This document shows, one piece after another, positions 17,246-25,500 of a stretch of DNA of 51,614 nucleotides; position 1 is the first letter of the stretch; every line of letters starts with the position of its first letter. This stretch comes from Mycobacterium sp. 1423905.2. Its GTDB lineage: Bacteria; Actinomycetota; Actinomycetes; Mycobacteriales; Mycobacteriaceae. The stretch lies in assembly GCF_001673155.1 (NCBI RefSeq), contig NZ_LZLE01000167.1, positions 1-51,614 on the forward strand, given 5' to 3'. Position numbers and translations under genes: made by a program. Under the pieces are notes generated by a model. It saw only the letters and a list, made by a program, of their open reading frames with translations. It was not told where the DNA came from and made no database searches.

Positions 17246-18211
17246 TCAAGGTTCCAAACGCCGGCCGGCGTTGTTGGAGAGCACGGCGCGATGCGGATCA
17301 TCCGCCGGTATCCACCAGTGCGGTACCGGAGGTACGCGCCAATCTCTGCTGCCGGCCAGTGATAGCAACGAATCCACCACCTGCCGCACGCCGGGCCGGT
17401 CGTCGTCTTCGCGGTGTACCAGCGACCACGTCCACAGCGGAAGAGGCTCGGTGATGGGCCGTTGCCCCAAGCTGGGCGGCGACGGCGCAGTATGACGCTT
17501 GGGTGAAGCGAGGACCGCCGAGCCGAGCCGACGGACGTGCGCGTAGAACGCGTCGCCGGTGATTCCGCCGTCGTCAATGTGGACGACGCGGGCTTTGGCG
17601 TGGGCGGCGAATTCCGTCGCGAACCGGTTCCACGACGACCACGCCGACTCGTCAGCATCGATGAGTACCGAGAGTCGCTGTGCGGCAATGGGTTCGGTGG
17701 AGCCGATGCCTGGTAGCACGGCACGCAGCGCTTCGGCGCGTAACAGATGCGCTATTAAGCCGCGGTCGCCGGCCTGCGCTGCGGTCACCCAGGTCAGCGC
17801 AATGTCCAAGGTGCCCTCCGCGACGCGATCCGCCTGCGCGTGCGACGGCAACACCCATTCGTCGATACGTAACTCGACCGACGGGCCGACCGCGGCCTTC
17901 AATTCGTCGGGTAGCCAACTGACATAACCCAGCCGCAGCGGTGTGCTGGCGGCGGCTGTGCGCATCACTCGATTCTTGGCATCGTCGGCCAGGGCCAACA
18001 ATCTGCGTGCGTCCGCCAGCAGTGTCCGCCCAGCTTGGTTGAGCCGAACACTGCGCCGGTCTCGAATGAATAAGTCGGTGCCCAATTCTCGCTCCAACGC
18101 GAGGATTTGCTGCGAGAGCGCGGGACCCGAGATGTGCACGCGTTTCGCGGCACGGCCGAAATGCAACTCCTCGGCAACGGCTACGAAATAGCGCAGCTGT
18201 CGCAGTTCCAT
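17246..18211 (-). CDS. LysR family transcriptional regulator
   Basis: 321 aa. The N-terminal winged helix-turn-helix is textbook for the family: MELRQLRYFVAVAEELHFGRAA and ALSQQILALERELGTDLF up to residue 50, then RSVRLNQAGRTLL. The remaining residues form the periplasmic-binding-protein-like effector domain with WLPDEL near residue 97. LysR proteins activate or repress adjacent genes in response to small metabolites. Here the same-strand MmgE/PrpD gene follows after 84 bp, and the SnoaL-like/SDR pair is divergent. A candidate binding site lies at 18249-18272. Confidence 0.9.
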   Translation of the reverse strand: MELRQLRYFVAVAEELHFGRAAKRVHISGPALSQQILALERELGTDLFIRDRRSVRLNQAGRTLLADARRLLALADDAKNRVMRTAAASTPLRLGYVSWLPDELKAAVGPSVELRIDEWVLPSHAQADRVAEGTLDIALTWVTAAQAGDRGLIAHLLRAEALRAVLPGIGSTEPIAAQRLSVLIDADESAWSSWNRFATEFAAHAKARVVHIDDGGITGDAFYAHVRRLGSAVLASPKRHTAPSPPSLGQRPITEPLPLWTWSLVHREDDDRPGVRQVVDSLLSLAGSRDWRVPPVPHWWIPADDPHRAVLSNNAGRRLEP

Positions 18212-18248
18212 GGGGGCAGTTTAGGGTGGATCGCTGGGGCTAGATAGT

Positions 18249-18272
18249 TGGGTTGGGCCAGGCTTGAACCCA
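18249..18272. promoter_or_regulatory. Candidate LysR binding site
   Basis: TGGGTT at 18249-18254 and AACCCA at 18267-18272 form a perfect 6-bp inverted repeat around a 12-base spacer. It lies 38 bp upstream of the lysR start and about 70 bp upstream of the divergent SnoaL-like gene. The spacing and T...A symmetry suit a LysR recognition box, but the identification rests on position and dyad symmetry only. Confidence 0.35.
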
Positions 18273-18344
18273 TTGCCGAGCGTCGGTGCCCTCACTAGTC
18301 TCGACGACGTCGCGGACGCTGATCTCACCGAATGGAGACGTCCC

Positions 18345-18752
18345 ATGACCGAGCGGGAAGACCGGCAGGACATCTCGGACCTGCTGGTGCGCTACGCGAC
18401 CGGCATCGACCGGCGCGACTGGCCGCTGTTTCGCACCGTGTTCACCGACGACTGTCATCTCGACTACGGCGTGATCGGGGCGTGGGACGGCATCGACGCG
18501 GTGACCGACTTCATGGACAAGATTCATGCGGCCGCGGGGCACACGTTGCACCGCATCACCAACCAGGCCATCACAGTCGACGGCGATAACGCGACGGCTC
18601 GTACCTATGTCGACGTACTGGTGATGGCCGCCGACAACCAAACCGGCGTCAACGGCATCGGCTTCTACGACGACGATATGGTCCGGACCGTCGAGGGCTG
18701 GCGTATCGCCCAGCGCCGGTTCACCTCGGTGCGCGTCAGCACGGTGGGCTGA
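18345..18752 (+). CDS. SnoaL-like / NTF2-fold protein
   Basis: 135 aa from the ATG at 18345, which has GGAGAC 8 bases upstream; a longer reading from 18264 covers the LysR regulatory region and is unlikely. The sequence pattern fits the SnoaL_4/NTF2-like superfamily: an N-terminal helix DISDLLVRYATGID, then RRDWPLFRTVFTDDCHLDYG, and a closing GWRIAQRRFTSVRV strand. Family members include small dehydratases, isomerases (ketosteroid-isomerase-like) and ligand-binding proteins. The next gene, an SDR, starts 5 bp downstream and is surely in the same operon, suggesting a two-enzyme step on a common substrate. Confidence 0.85.
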   Translation: MTEREDRQDISDLLVRYATGIDRRDWPLFRTVFTDDCHLDYGVIGAWDGIDAVTDFMDKIHAAAGHTLHRITNQAITVDGDNATARTYVDVLVMAADNQTGVNGIGFYDDDMVRTVEGWRIAQRRFTSVRVSTVG

Positions 18753-18757
18753 CCGCG

Positions 18758-19576
18758 GTGAGCTTCGCGGCGAGATACGGCCCGTGGGCTGTGGTCGCGG
18801 GCGCCTCCGACGGGTTAGGCGCCGCCTTCGCCAAGGAACTGGCCAAGCGTGAGATCAACGTGGTGCTGCTGGCGCGTCGGCAAGCCGTCCTCAATGACGT
18901 TGCCGCCGAGATCACTTCGACCACATCGGCGCAAACCCGCACTCTTGCGGTAGACCTGGCACGACCCGAAGCGATCCCCTCAATCATCGAGGCCACCGCC
19001 GATCTACAAGTGGGGTCACTGGTCTATTGCGCCGGCGCCGACCCCAACTTTCAGCCGTTCCTCTCAAACCCTCTCGCCGACGCCGATGCGATGGTGTACC
19101 GCAACTGTTTGGTGCCCATGCGGTTATGCCATCACTATGCGCCCGCCATGGTGCAGCGGGGCAGTGGCGGGATCGTGCTATTCGGATCCGGCGCGGGATT
19201 CGCGGGCGGACCCAACATGGCGGTCTACGGCGCCTCGAAGGCATTCGACATGGTGTTCGCCGAGGCGTTATGGACCGAATTGCACGACAAGGGCGTCGAC
19301 GTCTTGGGACTGATCCTCGGCAAGACCAACACACCCGCGCTTCGCGAACTCGAATACCGCCGAGGCCAGATCGCATCCCCCGACGATGTGCCGCCCGGTG
19401 CGGCCGCCGTCGATGACGTCATCACCGAGGCGTTCGAAAACCTCGCCAATGGTCCCACCTGGATCGTCGGGGAAAATCTGCGCGCCGCAATGCAGATGCT
19501 TGGTTCACTGCCCCGCAATCAGGCGGTCGAACTGATGCGGCAAGCCAGCGCAGCGTCGATGGGCTCCAACGATTAG
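18758..19576 (+). CDS. SDR family NAD(P)-dependent oxidoreductase
   Basis: 272 aa with a GTG start 5 bp after the SnoaL-like gene. AGASDGLGAAFA (about residues 14-25) is the cofactor motif with A replacing the usual first T. YCAGAD holds the NAG-equivalent position as CAG, and Ser148 (FGSGAG) is followed by YGASK as catalytic residues. Longer C-terminal segments are typical of substrate-loop variation. The stop overlaps the stop of the convergent methyltransferase gene by 4 bp. It is co-transcribed with the NTF2-fold protein; substrate is unknown. Confidence 0.86.
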   Translation: MSFAARYGPWAVVAGASDGLGAAFAKELAKREINVVLLARRQAVLNDVAAEITSTTSAQTRTLAVDLARPEAIPSIIEATADLQVGSLVYCAGADPNFQPFLSNPLADADAMVYRNCLVPMRLCHHYAPAMVQRGSGGIVLFGSGAGFAGGPNMAVYGASKAFDMVFAEALWTELHDKGVDVLGLILGKTNTPALRELEYRRGQIASPDDVPPGAAAVDDVITEAFENLANGPTWIVGENLRAAMQMLGSLPRNQAVELMRQASAASMGSND

Positions 19577-20187
19577 CCCGGTGCCGTCCAGGTGACGAGC
19601 ACTCGCCCGAAGATCAACCGACGCACCTGCGCGCCGGGCAATACCGCCCTGACATGGTCGCGCAGTTGCCGCAGGGTGTACGCCGGCGGCCATTTGATGG
19701 GAGCGGTGTGCTCCCACTTACCCTTCACGCGGTTGACCAGGAGACAGGCCACGGCACTGAACAGGTGCCATAGGCCTTCTCGCCACGACGCTTTGACGAA
19801 GGTGACGACGGCCAGCGTCCCACCCGGTGCGATCAATTCCGCGAGCCTGCCCAGTGCGGCTCGAGTGTCCGGGATGTGGTGCAGCGCGGCGTTGGACACC
19901 ACGGCGTCGAATCCGGCGGCCGGCAACTCGGCCGTCATCACGTCGCCCTGTACCCACCGGATCGGCGCGGCGGCGAAGCGGGCCTGCGCTCGCTGCAGAA
20001 CGGGAGCGTCCAGTTCGATGGCCGTGACCTCCGGTAAGCGCTCAGCTAACCGGCCCGCCAGGAATCCATCTCCGCAACCCACGTCCAGGACGCGCCGCGC
20101 ACCACGCGGGATCTGAGCATCTAGCAGCGCGTCGTAGTGGATGTTGAGGTTCCACGGTTGCGTCACATCTGCGGCCATGACAACCAT
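19573..20187 (-). CDS. Class I SAM-dependent methyltransferase
   Basis: 204 aa from the ATG at 20187; alternatives at 20178 and 20226 are in frame. The SAM-binding motif I is VLDVGCGDGFLAGRL, the acidic end of strand 2 is IELD, and motif II/III region reads FDAVVSNAALHHIPD followed by LIAPGG. The layout is that of Methyltransf_11/25-type small-molecule methyltransferases. A hydrophobic stretch LWHLFSAVACLLVN in the C-terminal half might contact membrane or substrate. Substrate unknown. It converges with the SDR gene, the two stop codons overlapping. Confidence 0.86.
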   Translation of the reverse strand: MVVMAADVTQPWNLNIHYDALLDAQIPRGARRVLDVGCGDGFLAGRLAERLPEVTAIELDAPVLQRAQARFAAAPIRWVQGDVMTAELPAAGFDAVVSNAALHHIPDTRAALGRLAELIAPGGTLAVVTFVKASWREGLWHLFSAVACLLVNRVKGKWEHTAPIKWPPAYTLRQLRDHVRAVLPGAQVRRLIFGRVLVTWTAPG

Positions 20188-20279
20188 GATGCGGATCCCG
20201 GTCGGGTGTGCGCGCAGGCAACCCATGTTCCTATCTCGCTAAGCCGGTGGGTGTGGGAGCCTGATTCGGTGGTGATCGT

Positions 20280-21101
20280 ATGACGACCCGGCAAGTGCTC
20301 GTCGTGACCGGTGCGGGCGGTATGGGCTACGCCATTGCGCGGCGGCTGGGAGCTGGCAAGACCGTGCTGTTGGCCGATTACAACGAAGCCGCATTGCAGG
20401 CGGTCGCCCAGAACTTGGCTGCCGACGGCCACCGAGTCGAGACCCGTCGCGTCGATGTCGCCTCGCCGGAATCCGTCCGCTCTCTCGCCGAATTCTCGGC
20501 CAGCCTGGGAGACGTCGCCCAGGTGGCCCATACCGCAGGTCTCTCCCCGGCTCAAGCCACGTCCCAGGCCATTCTCGCGGTCGACCTGGTCGGCGTCGCG
20601 TTGGTGCTGCAGGAATTCGCGCAAGTCGTGGCCCCTGGGGGCGCCGGGGTGGTGATCGCCAGCATGGCCGGGCATCTGTTCCCGCCCCTGACCGCCGACC
20701 AAGAACACGCGTTGGCGCACACCTCACCCACCGAGTTGCTCGGCCTCGACTTCCTGTCCAGCGCCACCGACCCAGGCCTGGCATACGCGATCGCCAAGCA
20801 AGCCAATCACATTCGGGTACGGGCCGCCAGCGCACCGTGGGGACGACGAGGCGCCCGCATCAACTCGATCAGTCCCGGCATCATCTCGACGCCGATGGGA
20901 CAACAGGAACTCGCTTCCCCGGTCGGCGACGGCATGCGAGCCATGATCGCCATGTCCGGGACCGGGCGCATCGGCACGCCAGACGACATCGCCGCGGCAA
21001 CCGATTTCCTGCTCGGTCCGGATGCCACTTTTATCACCGGCACCGATCTTCTGGTCGATGGCGGCGTGGTCGCCGCCGTGAAAGCCGGCGCCACCGCCTG
21101 A
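20280..21101 (+). CDS. SDR family oxidoreductase
   Basis: 273 aa. VVTGAGGMGYAIARRL is the cofactor-binding segment; the aspartate of LLADYN after strand 2 suggests NAD(H) preference. The usual NNAG is replaced by HTAG. Active-site Ser lies in VVIASMAG and the catalytic pair in YAIAK. The C-terminus DFLLGPDATFITGTDLLVDGGV is the typical end of classical SDRs that act on hydroxyacyl or steroid substrates. An insertion between the active-site Ser and Tyr (LFPPLTADQEHALAHTSP) resembles the group annotated as 3-alpha-hydroxysteroid-dehydrogenase-like. It is divergent from the methyltransferase and converges with the SulP gene at 6 bp. Confidence 0.86.
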   Translation: MTTRQVLVVTGAGGMGYAIARRLGAGKTVLLADYNEAALQAVAQNLAADGHRVETRRVDVASPESVRSLAEFSASLGDVAQVAHTAGLSPAQATSQAILAVDLVGVALVLQEFAQVVAPGGAGVVIASMAGHLFPPLTADQEHALAHTSPTELLGLDFLSSATDPGLAYAIAKQANHIRVRAASAPWGRRGARINSISPGIISTPMGQQELASPVGDGMRAMIAMSGTGRIGTPDDIAAATDFLLGPDATFITGTDLLVDGGVVAAVKAGATA

Positions 21102-21107
21102 GGGTAA

Positions 21108-22877
21108 TCAGACCAGGTAGTACAGGTCCGTGTCGCGTTCCGCCGATTGCTGCGCTTGCGCGCTGGGGTGGTCGGACGCGCGCCGCAAGTGCGCATAGCG
21201 CACCGCCTTCAACGTCGCGGAGTACTGCTTGTCCTCTTCGGGGAAGACCTGCTCCTCCGGGAACCACCGGTGCAGCCCGACATTGTCGAAGACAGCCAGC
21301 GTGTCCGGGCGGACCCCGGCCAAGACAACAACCACCCCTCGTTCGGTCAAGTCGCGTAAGAAGTGCTCGATGCGCTCGATGCACACCACGTCCGGGTGCC
21401 GTACCCGTTTGAGCCGCAGGATGACAAACCTGTTGTCATCGGCAGAAATTCGGTCCCTGAGGTCGTTGAGGTGACGGTCTAGTTCGGGTGCCGCTCCGAA
21501 GAACAACTCGCCTTCCAGGTCGTAGATCACCGTCTGCGGATCTGTGGAATCACCGGGAATACGCTCGCGGACAACACGGTCGGGGGTGACGATCAGCTCG
21601 GTGGCCCGCAGCTTCGCCGCGCGGGGCACAAACAGCACTATCGACAGAATCACTCCGAGCACCACCGCTTTGTCCAAGTCGATCGCCACGCCGGTGACCG
21701 CCGTGACGATGACCAGGCCCGCGTCGTAGCGTGACGCCTTGAGCGTGTAGAGCAGGCGCTTGACGTCAACCAGCCGGGCCGCGGTGATGAGTAGCAGCCC
21801 CGCCAGCGCCGGCTGGGGGACATACCGCAGCAACGGCGCAAACGCGAGCAACGCGACGGCAACCGTGGCGGCCGAGACGATCCCGGAAAACCTTGTGGCG
21901 GCGCCTGATTGGAAGTTGATTGCCGATCGCGACAGTGAACCCGAGCCGGGCAGGCTTTGGAAGAAGCCCCCGCTGAGGTTGGCCAGACCTTCAGCCAGAA
22001 TCTGCCGGTTGTAGTCGATCTTCTGTTGGGTCTGGTGCGCAATCGCTTTCGCGATCGACAAGGCCTCGATGATGCCGACGAACGCGATGGCAAGGGCGCC
22101 CACCGACAAGTGCGGCAGCCAGCTGGTGTGCACTTCAGGGAAGTGGGAGGTAGGCAGGCTGCGCGGCACCTTGCCGGCCAGCGACACTGTGGTGCGGCCG
22201 TTGGGACCCGGCGTCGACCAGCCCGCAAGGTATGCGATCGCTGCGGTGATGACCAGTACGGCAAGCATGTCGATCTGCGGCCACCCGAAGCGTTGCACGA
22301 CTCGGCGAAGCACCACCGCCAGCAGCACCGCCGTGACGCTGAGTATCACGGCGCGGTAGTTGACCCGGTCGCCGTGCGTCAGGGTGAGCCAGACCCGGTG
22401 CAGCACGTGCATGTGCCCGTTGCCTTTGTCCTTGACGCCCAGCGCATTTCCGATCTGCCCGACCGCCAGCAGGAAGGCCGCGGCCGCCATGAATCCGATG
22501 ATGACCGACTCGGAGATATACCGAGTGAGGTTGCCCAGCTTGAACACTGCGATGACGATCTGGATCGCGCCCACGAGGACACCTAACAGGAACAGCGCTT
22601 CGAAGAGTTCCTTGGAGTTCTCCGAGTCGATGAACGCCAGCGCGGTGAACACGAGCAGCGAGATGGCGCTGGTCGGCCCGTTGATCAGATGCGACGACGA
22701 CCCGAAGATCGATGCGACAGCCGTCACCACAATGGCCGAATAGACACCAAACTTCGGATCCACCCCGGCGATCAACGCATACGCGATGGCTTGCGGGAAC
22801 GATATGGCGGCGACGGTGAGTCCGGCGACAATATCGCTACGTCCCTTGACCCAGTTGTAACTCGAAGCAAGACCCAC
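21108..22877 (-). CDS. SulP family inorganic anion permease with STAS domain
   Basis: 589 aa from the GTG at 22877; the frame stays open further upstream but overlaps the binding-protein gene and is not protein-like. Around ten membrane segments follow a short N-terminus: DIVAGLTVAAISFPQAIAYA is the conserved first part, and a GLFQS-like motif reads GGFFQSLPGSGSLSRSAIN. A cytoplasmic STAS domain begins near residue 410 (VIYDLEGELFFGAAPELD). SulP proteins carry sulfate, bicarbonate or other anions by secondary transport. The GTG lies 16 bp after the stop of a sulfate-type solute-binding protein, an unusual pairing for a secondary carrier. Confidence 0.9.
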   Translation of the reverse strand: MGLASSYNWVKGRSDIVAGLTVAAISFPQAIAYALIAGVDPKFGVYSAIVVTAVASIFGSSSHLINGPTSAISLLVFTALAFIDSENSKELFEALFLLGVLVGAIQIVIAVFKLGNLTRYISESVIIGFMAAAAFLLAVGQIGNALGVKDKGNGHMHVLHRVWLTLTHGDRVNYRAVILSVTAVLLAVVLRRVVQRFGWPQIDMLAVLVITAAIAYLAGWSTPGPNGRTTVSLAGKVPRSLPTSHFPEVHTSWLPHLSVGALAIAFVGIIEALSIAKAIAHQTQQKIDYNRQILAEGLANLSGGFFQSLPGSGSLSRSAINFQSGAATRFSGIVSAATVAVALLAFAPLLRYVPQPALAGLLLITAARLVDVKRLLYTLKASRYDAGLVIVTAVTGVAIDLDKAVVLGVILSIVLFVPRAAKLRATELIVTPDRVVRERIPGDSTDPQTVIYDLEGELFFGAAPELDRHLNDLRDRISADDNRFVILRLKRVRHPDVVCIERIEHFLRDLTERGVVVVLAGVRPDTLAVFDNVGLHRWFPEEQVFPEEDKQYSATLKAVRYAHLRRASDHPSAQAQQSAERDTDLYYLV

Positions 22878-22893
22878 GTATTCAGTCTTTCCG

Positions 22894-23976
22894 CTAGGTC
22901 GCCGGGGCCGGGGTGACCGGCGGCGCGGTGATGGTGTCGTAAATTCCGTAGTCGCCGAAGAACTTCTCCCGCGCGTCCGCCCAGTCGTTGGCGATGTCAG
23001 TGATGGGGAAAAGCCCGAGGTCGGGCAGTCGGTTGGCATACTTGGCCAGGATCTGCGGCTTGACCGGCCGATACCCGTTCTGCGCCATCAAGTCCTGGGC
23101 CACGTCGGTGAACAAGTAGTTCAGGTACGCCTTCGCGTGCGTGGCCACCTTGGGGTCGGTGACGTTGGTGTCCACCCACGTCACAGCCGGCTCGGCGCGA
23201 ATACTGACGGGCGGATAGACGATTTCCACTTCGTCCTTGTTCGCGGCGACCTCGCGCAATGCTTCGTTCTCCCAAGTCAACTGGACGTCACCGATACGCT
23301 GGACGGAGAAGCTGATGCCGGCACCACGCGCGCCGGCGTCGGCCACCGCGACATGCTGATGCAGCGATCGCAGGAAACTCGCCGCCTGCTCTGGGCTACC
23401 ACCGCGAGTGGTGACCGATCCCCACGCCGCCAGGACGCTCAGTTGCCCATTGCCCGAGGACCGCGGATCAGGCGTCACGATGGAGACGTCCCCATTGACC
23501 AGGTCCGGCCAGTCGTGGATGGCCTTGGGGTTGCCCTTGCGGACCAGGAACACGATCGTCGAGGTGTACGGCACGGAATTGTTCGGTAGCCGGGACTGCC
23601 AGTTGGCCGCCACCAACCCGCGCTTGCGCAGCACATCGATGTCGCTGCTCAGTGCCAAAGACACCACATCGGCGCGCTGCGAGCCATCGACCACACTGCG
23701 GGCCTGCCGACCCGACCCGCCGTGTGACTGTTTGATCTCCAGGCTCGTGCCGGTCTGAGTCCGGTACTGCGCGGTGAACGCCTGGTCTAGGGCCGCGTAC
23801 AACTCCCTGGTCGGGTCGTAGGAGACGTTGAGGAGCTGGTTCGGTCGGTCGTCGGGCAAGTTCTTGGTCGTGATCGCGGTGGCGGCAGCAACGATGGCGA
23901 CCACACCAAGGAGGTTCAGCCATGGGATGCGCAGCCGCCGATGCCAACGCCGGTCTGGCCGGTGGGCTTCTGCCAT
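22894..23976 (-). CDS. Sulfate-type ABC solute-binding protein, membrane-anchored
   Basis: 360 aa. The mature part matches the Sbp/CysP/SubI family of periplasmic sulfate or thiosulfate binders: [54 protein letters not shown]. The N-terminus has a basic head and one hydrophobic segment (residues about 20-37) with no Cys, so it looks like an uncleaved anchor or signal peptide rather than a lipoprotein, unlike M. tuberculosis SubI. No cysT, cysW or cysA genes are adjacent. Instead a SulP permease follows 16 bp downstream. It may feed the SulP carrier or work with an ABC system encoded elsewhere. Confidence 0.87.
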   Translation of the reverse strand: MAEAHRPDRRWHRRLRIPWLNLLGVVAIVAAATAITTKNLPDDRPNQLLNVSYDPTRELYAALDQAFTAQYRTQTGTSLEIKQSHGGSGRQARSVVDGSQRADVVSLALSSDIDVLRKRGLVAANWQSRLPNNSVPYTSTIVFLVRKGNPKAIHDWPDLVNGDVSIVTPDPRSSGNGQLSVLAAWGSVTTRGGSPEQAASFLRSLHQHVAVADAGARGAGISFSVQRIGDVQLTWENEALREVAANKDEVEIVYPPVSIRAEPAVTWVDTNVTDPKVATHAKAYLNYLFTDVAQDLMAQNGYRPVKPQILAKYANRLPDLGLFPITDIANDWADAREKFFGDYGIYDTITAPPVTPAPAT

Positions 23977-24098
23977 CGGTGTCTGTCGATTCTGTGCGGT
24001 CCGAAGTTGTTCAGTAGGTTAATGATTGGGCCGTCAGTGGGCAGCGGTGAGAATCAGCCTGAGGTTAAGTGCGACCCAACGTGAGGCGTATGCACGGG

Positions 24099-24120
24099 TT
24101 CAGTTCGGCTTCAGTTCGGC
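24099..24120. repeat. Tandem 11-bp direct repeat
   Basis: Two exact adjacent copies of TTCAGTTCGGC lie in the intergenic region between the binding-protein gene (start 23976) and the cutinase gene (start 24243). One turn of the helix apart, they could be tandem half-sites for a regulator of either gene, or a simple slippage duplication. Confidence 0.6.
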
Positions 24121-24191
24121 GCTGTATTGGTGCAAGAGTGGCGACGACGACCGGATTCGCGTCCAAGCCATTCCCGCGGCAACTTGAATAA

Positions 24192-24222
24192 TTGACAGGA
24201 AACTCGGTGTTTGGCGCAGAAT
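24192..24222 (+). promoter_or_regulatory. Possible SigA-type promoter of the cutinase gene
   Basis: TTGACA at 24192-24197 is an exact -35 consensus; CAGAAT at 24217-24222 is a weak -10 at 19 bp, slightly longer than ideal. The ATG of the cutinase follows about 20 bases later, leaving a very short leader. No clear ribosome-binding site precedes that ATG. Confidence 0.35.
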
Positions 24223-24242
24223 TCCCTGGGCACCTCCTGCCC

Positions 24243-24983
24243 ATGATTTCACGCCACGTTGTTCGTTTTCTCGTCCCTGCAGCATTCGCCGCCGCCGGCC
24301 TCGGCAGTTTGGCCCTTTTCGATTCCGCCCTGCCCTCCGCCTCGGCCTCCCCGTGCCCCGACGTTGAGGTGCTTTTCGCCCGCGGCACCGGCGAGGCGCC
24401 CGGAGTGGGAGCGACCGGGCAAGCCTTTGTCGACGATCTCCGTCCGCGGCTGGGCGATCGGTCGATGGATGTGTACCCCGTCAACTACCCTGCCAGCGAC
24501 CAATGGGGCACCGGCGTGGAAGGCGTCCGGGATGCGGGCGCACATGTCCTTTCCACGGCGCAGAACTGCCCACAGACACACATGGTGCTCAGCGGATACT
24601 CCCAGGGCGCTGCCGTGATGGGGTTCGTCACTTCCGCTGCAGTGCCCGAGGGCGTCGATCCGGCCAGTGTCCCCAGGCCACTCGATCCTCAAATGGCAGA
24701 CCACGTTTCCTCAGTTGTCCTGTTCGGCACACCCAACCCACGGGCCATGGAATTCCTCGGCCAGCCGCCGCTGGCCATCGGTCCGCTGTACCAATCGAAG
24801 ACATTGAAGGTATGTGAGACCGGCGACCCGGTGTGCTCCGACGGTCTGAACTTCGCCGCGCACAACACCTACGCCGACGACCGGTCAATGATCGATGAGG
24901 GCGCCGCCTTTGCCGCCGGCTCTGTGGGTGGTAATCCTGCCGGTGCGCCGTCGCCGGCTCAGCTCGCCGGCTTCGGCGAGTGA
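24243..24983 (+). CDS. Secreted cutinase family protein
   Basis: 246 aa from the ATG at 24243. Residues 1-36 form a Sec signal peptide (hydrophobic VPAAFAAAGLGSLALF, cleavage near ASA-SP). The mature enzyme has the cutinase signature: CPDVEVLFARGTGE, the nucleophile motif GYSQGA (Ser120), CETGDPVC with Asp195, and His207 in FAAHNTY, a complete Ser-Asp-His triad. Cys38, Cys109, Cys191 and Cys198 fit the two family disulfides. Mycobacterial cutinase-like proteins (CFP21/Culp group) are secreted lipases, esterases or phospholipases. The last 4 bases overlap the start of a SnoaL-like gene, so the two are coupled. Confidence 0.92.
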   Translation: MISRHVVRFLVPAAFAAAGLGSLALFDSALPSASASPCPDVEVLFARGTGEAPGVGATGQAFVDDLRPRLGDRSMDVYPVNYPASDQWGTGVEGVRDAGAHVLSTAQNCPQTHMVLSGYSQGAAVMGFVTSAAVPEGVDPASVPRPLDPQMADHVSSVVLFGTPNPRAMEFLGQPPLAIGPLYQSKTLKVCETGDPVCSDGLNFAAHNTYADDRSMIDEGAAFAAGSVGGNPAGAPSPAQLAGFGE

Positions 24984-25477
24984 GCGCTGAAGCCGCGGGC
25001 AGCGGATCGGGTAATGGTCATACGCCGGCCGAGCAATCCAACATCGACCTCGTCCGCGAATACATCGAGATCTCCTACACCCCCGGTCGCGCGAGTGCCC
25101 AAGCCGTCGAGCATCTGTGTGCGCCGAACAATCGCTTCATTGCGCCGACCACCTTCCCGGACGTCCACACCCTTGAGGACTATGCGGAGGACCACGGCCG
25201 ACTCATGGAGCAAGTGGACGATCTACACATCGTCAGCTTCGACGTGCTGTTCGCCAAGGACGACCGGGTGTGCGTTCGCTATTCCGCCGAAGGCACTCAT
25301 GGCGGTAAGCCACACGGAGACACGCAGCCTACCGGCCGGACTGCGAGGTGGTCAGCGGCGGCGCTTTTCGTGGTTCAGGACGGGAAGCTCGCCGAATTCA
25401 TCAAAGAATGGAACAAGCTGTCCATGTGGGAGCAACTCGGCTGGCCAACCCGGGAGTGCCTGAGCCATACCGGCTAG
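24980..25477 (+). CDS. SnoaL-like / ester-cyclase family protein
   Basis: 165 aa with a GTG start overlapping the cutinase stop (GTGA, 4 bp). After a low-complexity Gly/Ser head, the NTF2-like pattern follows: NIDLVREYIEISYTPG, APTTFPDVHTLEDYAEDH, IVSFDVLFAKDDRVCVRYSAEGTHGG and FVVQDGKLAEFIKEWNKLSMWEQLG, as in SnoaL-like polyketide cyclases and ester cyclases. No signal peptide is visible, so it is cytoplasmic while the cutinase is exported. The catalytic role is unproven; translational coupling suggests coordinated expression only. Confidence 0.84.
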   Translation: MSAEAAGSGSGNGHTPAEQSNIDLVREYIEISYTPGRASAQAVEHLCAPNNRFIAPTTFPDVHTLEDYAEDHGRLMEQVDDLHIVSFDVLFAKDDRVCVRYSAEGTHGGKPHGDTQPTGRTARWSAAALFVVQDGKLAEFIKEWNKLSMWEQLGWPTRECLSHTG

Positions 25478-25500
25478 ACGACATGAGGTGATTGTCGCGC

